This document shows positions 62,866 through 64,000 of a stretch of 64,000 bases of DNA, piece by piece. The stretch is from contig NZ_FWXF01000019.1 in assembly GCF_900176285.1 (NCBI RefSeq), forward strand, positions 1 to 64,000. Direction: 5' to 3'. How positions within the stretch are numbered: position 1 is the first letter of the stretch; each line of letters starts with the position of its first letter. The stretch is from Desulfacinum hydrothermale DSM 13146 (GTDB lineage: Bacteria; Desulfobacterota; Syntrophobacteria; Syntrophobacterales; DSM-9756). Below the pieces are notes generated by a model. It had not been told where the DNA came from. It was given only the letters and a program-made list of their open reading frames with translations, and searched no databases. Made by a program: the position numbers and the translations under genes.

Positions 62866-63879
62866 GGCTCAACCCCTGCGCAGGCTAAAGGCGTTTCTTG
62901 TTTGGAACCGGACTCAAGCCCCTTCCGGGGCGCTCCCAAGACGAGAACCTTGAATTCAATAAGATGCCGATCTTCGATCATCACGGCGTCATGTCCATAG
63001 ATGGATGACAAGCGGCGTCCATACCAAATGAGCTACCATTGACATCTTAAGCAGTTAGCCATCAGGACCGACGCTCTAGCACAACTTTCATAAGCGATCA
63101 GATCTTCCGCTGCTGAAGCTTCTGGTTCCTCCGGGTGCGACAAGGATCAGGATCAGCACAGCGCATGAGAAGTGGAGTGGGAGCGCATTTTAAGTTCGTG
63201 AGATTGTTCCAATCATGGCACCCCAAAGGGATCCTGTCAACATCCGGATCCGGGTCTTGCACGTGGGATTTGAGGCAGGTCCCCCTTGGGAAGCATCAAA
63301 AGACCATCTTGCGCTCCCAGGCCATTCACCGCCCCCTTCCGTATGAAACATTCACCGGGCGCCTGCATCAAAGAAAGAGATCTAGGAGCCAGCCTGCCAA
63401 TGGCCTCTTGGCCTTTTGGGCCTTTCTGACAAGTGCAATTCAACTGTGCCATGTGATGTTTCTTGAGCTTTGTAGGGGCGGGTTCGGAATCCGGCCTTTC
63501 GCCAGGAACGCCTTGGATTGTGTTCGGCCATGGGCCAATGCACAAGGGGCCCCCAGCTCCCGAGGCCGCCTGGCGTGTTGCCATGGATGCGGGATTCTTG
63601 TGGTTTCATGAATCAAATGGATTGTTGAAAGGATCGGACACAGAGGCAGAGCGCGCATCGCCATGGAGGCCTTCGGGACAGAAGGCGGCCTTTGGCGACG
63701 ACGTGGTTGAGAGATGAAACCCCGGCGAATCGGATGGAAGGCGGCGGGGATTCTTGCTTCCTGGCCTCGGAGCTCCGTTTTTAGCTTTTCCTGCGAATCG
63801 CGCCTTTCCCTGGTATCCCGAAGCCCTTTCATGCCGGTTGGGCCGGCCGCCGCAGGCCGTTTCTCCCCGAGCCCCCAGT
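62866..63879. other. long non-coding region containing repeat copy D
   Basis: 1014 bases. 62866-63380 has A+T-rich stretches but no gene or clear promoter. 63384-63590 is the dispersed repeat. 63600-63879 has open frames on both strands but no ribosome site or recognisable protein. Confidence 0.55.
63384..63590 (+). repeat. dispersed intergenic repeat, copy D (diverged)
   Basis: Shares with copy B the left-arm blocks GGCCTTTCTGACAA and CTGTGCCATGTGATGTTT. It also shares the core GGGGCGGGTTCGGAA with all copies, but its palindrome is broken (ATCCGG instead of ACCCGC) and the right half is barely recognisable. Confidence 0.7.
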
Positions 63880-64000
63880 TCAAATACCCAGTTGTTCCAT
63901 GGCCACCGAAGCGCACCGCCACAACCGAAGGAACCCCTGCATGCTTTCCTCGTCCAGGGACCGGCCCGTTTCATGACAGTCCGCCCCGATGAGGCCCACG
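63880..64000 (-). CDS. C-terminal end of an unidentified protein (runs off the right edge)
   Basis: An open frame enters from base 64000 and ends at TGA 63882-63880. It encodes 39 residues beginning VGLIGADCHETGRSLDEESMQ and ending CASVAMEQLGI. The composition looks like a real protein terminus, with no low-complexity text. Too short to identify. Confidence 0.5.
   Translation of the reverse strand, partial: VGLIGADCHETGRSLDEESMQGFLRLWRCASVAMEQLGI

Noticed and set aside
63714-63992. Plus-strand open frame near the right edge
   Set aside because: Its text looks like a shadow, and it conflicts with the better minus-strand C-terminus at 63880-64000.

Overview
The window looks like chromosomal DNA of a strictly anaerobic, G+C-rich, Gram-negative bacterium of the former Deltaproteobacteria, close to Syntrophobacterales such as Syntrophobacter or Desulfacinum. 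That placement is inferred from a B12-dependent (class II) ribonucleotide reductase, a tungsten-type aldehyde:ferredoxin oxidoreductase (AOR), class III CoA-transferases, DsrE, sigma-54 activators and LPS heptose synthesis. No rRNA, CRISPR array, insertion sequence or prophage was seen.

Left part (1-31.8 kb) is mostly housekeeping. It holds a tuf gene with three upstream tRNA genes; yggT-divIVA-trm112-rfaE1-DUF4416-yicC-remA-gmk-rlmB; tatD-maf-yggS; nrdJ with endonuclease V; a beta-CASP nuclease; a CheR-like methyltransferase; ArsR with DsrE; an HtrA protease; an RSH (ppGpp) protein whose synthetase half looks dead; and tRNA-Gln and tRNA-Glu. Several genes here have no recognisable function. 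A dispersed non-coding repeat of about 220-300 bp occurs four times in the window (2.3, 11.9, 23.0 and 63.4 kb).

Middle part (32-45.6 kb) is an envelope/export-like locus: a glycosyltransferase, a small FtsX-type permease, its ATPase, a 1602-residue FtsX permease carrying a peptidase-M28-like N-terminus that has lost metal ligands, two related polytopic membrane proteins of about 660 residues, and a fusion of two small glycosyltransferases. Its function is unknown and it is one of the two best candidates for an undescribed system.

Right part (46-63 kb) reads as an oxidation and activation module. Two iron-containing alcohol dehydrogenases flank a PAS histidine kinase and an NtrC-type regulator; an AOR follows. 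On the opposite strand, a second PAS/GAF sigma-54 activator precedes an operon of two class III CoA-transferases and four small proteins (two cysteine-rich), followed by an MBL-fold/TPR protein and a pseudo-receiver. Together they could take an alcohol to aldehyde, acid and CoA thioester. The substrate cannot be read from the sequence. The dehydrogenase/two-component block has visibly lower G+C than its neighbours.
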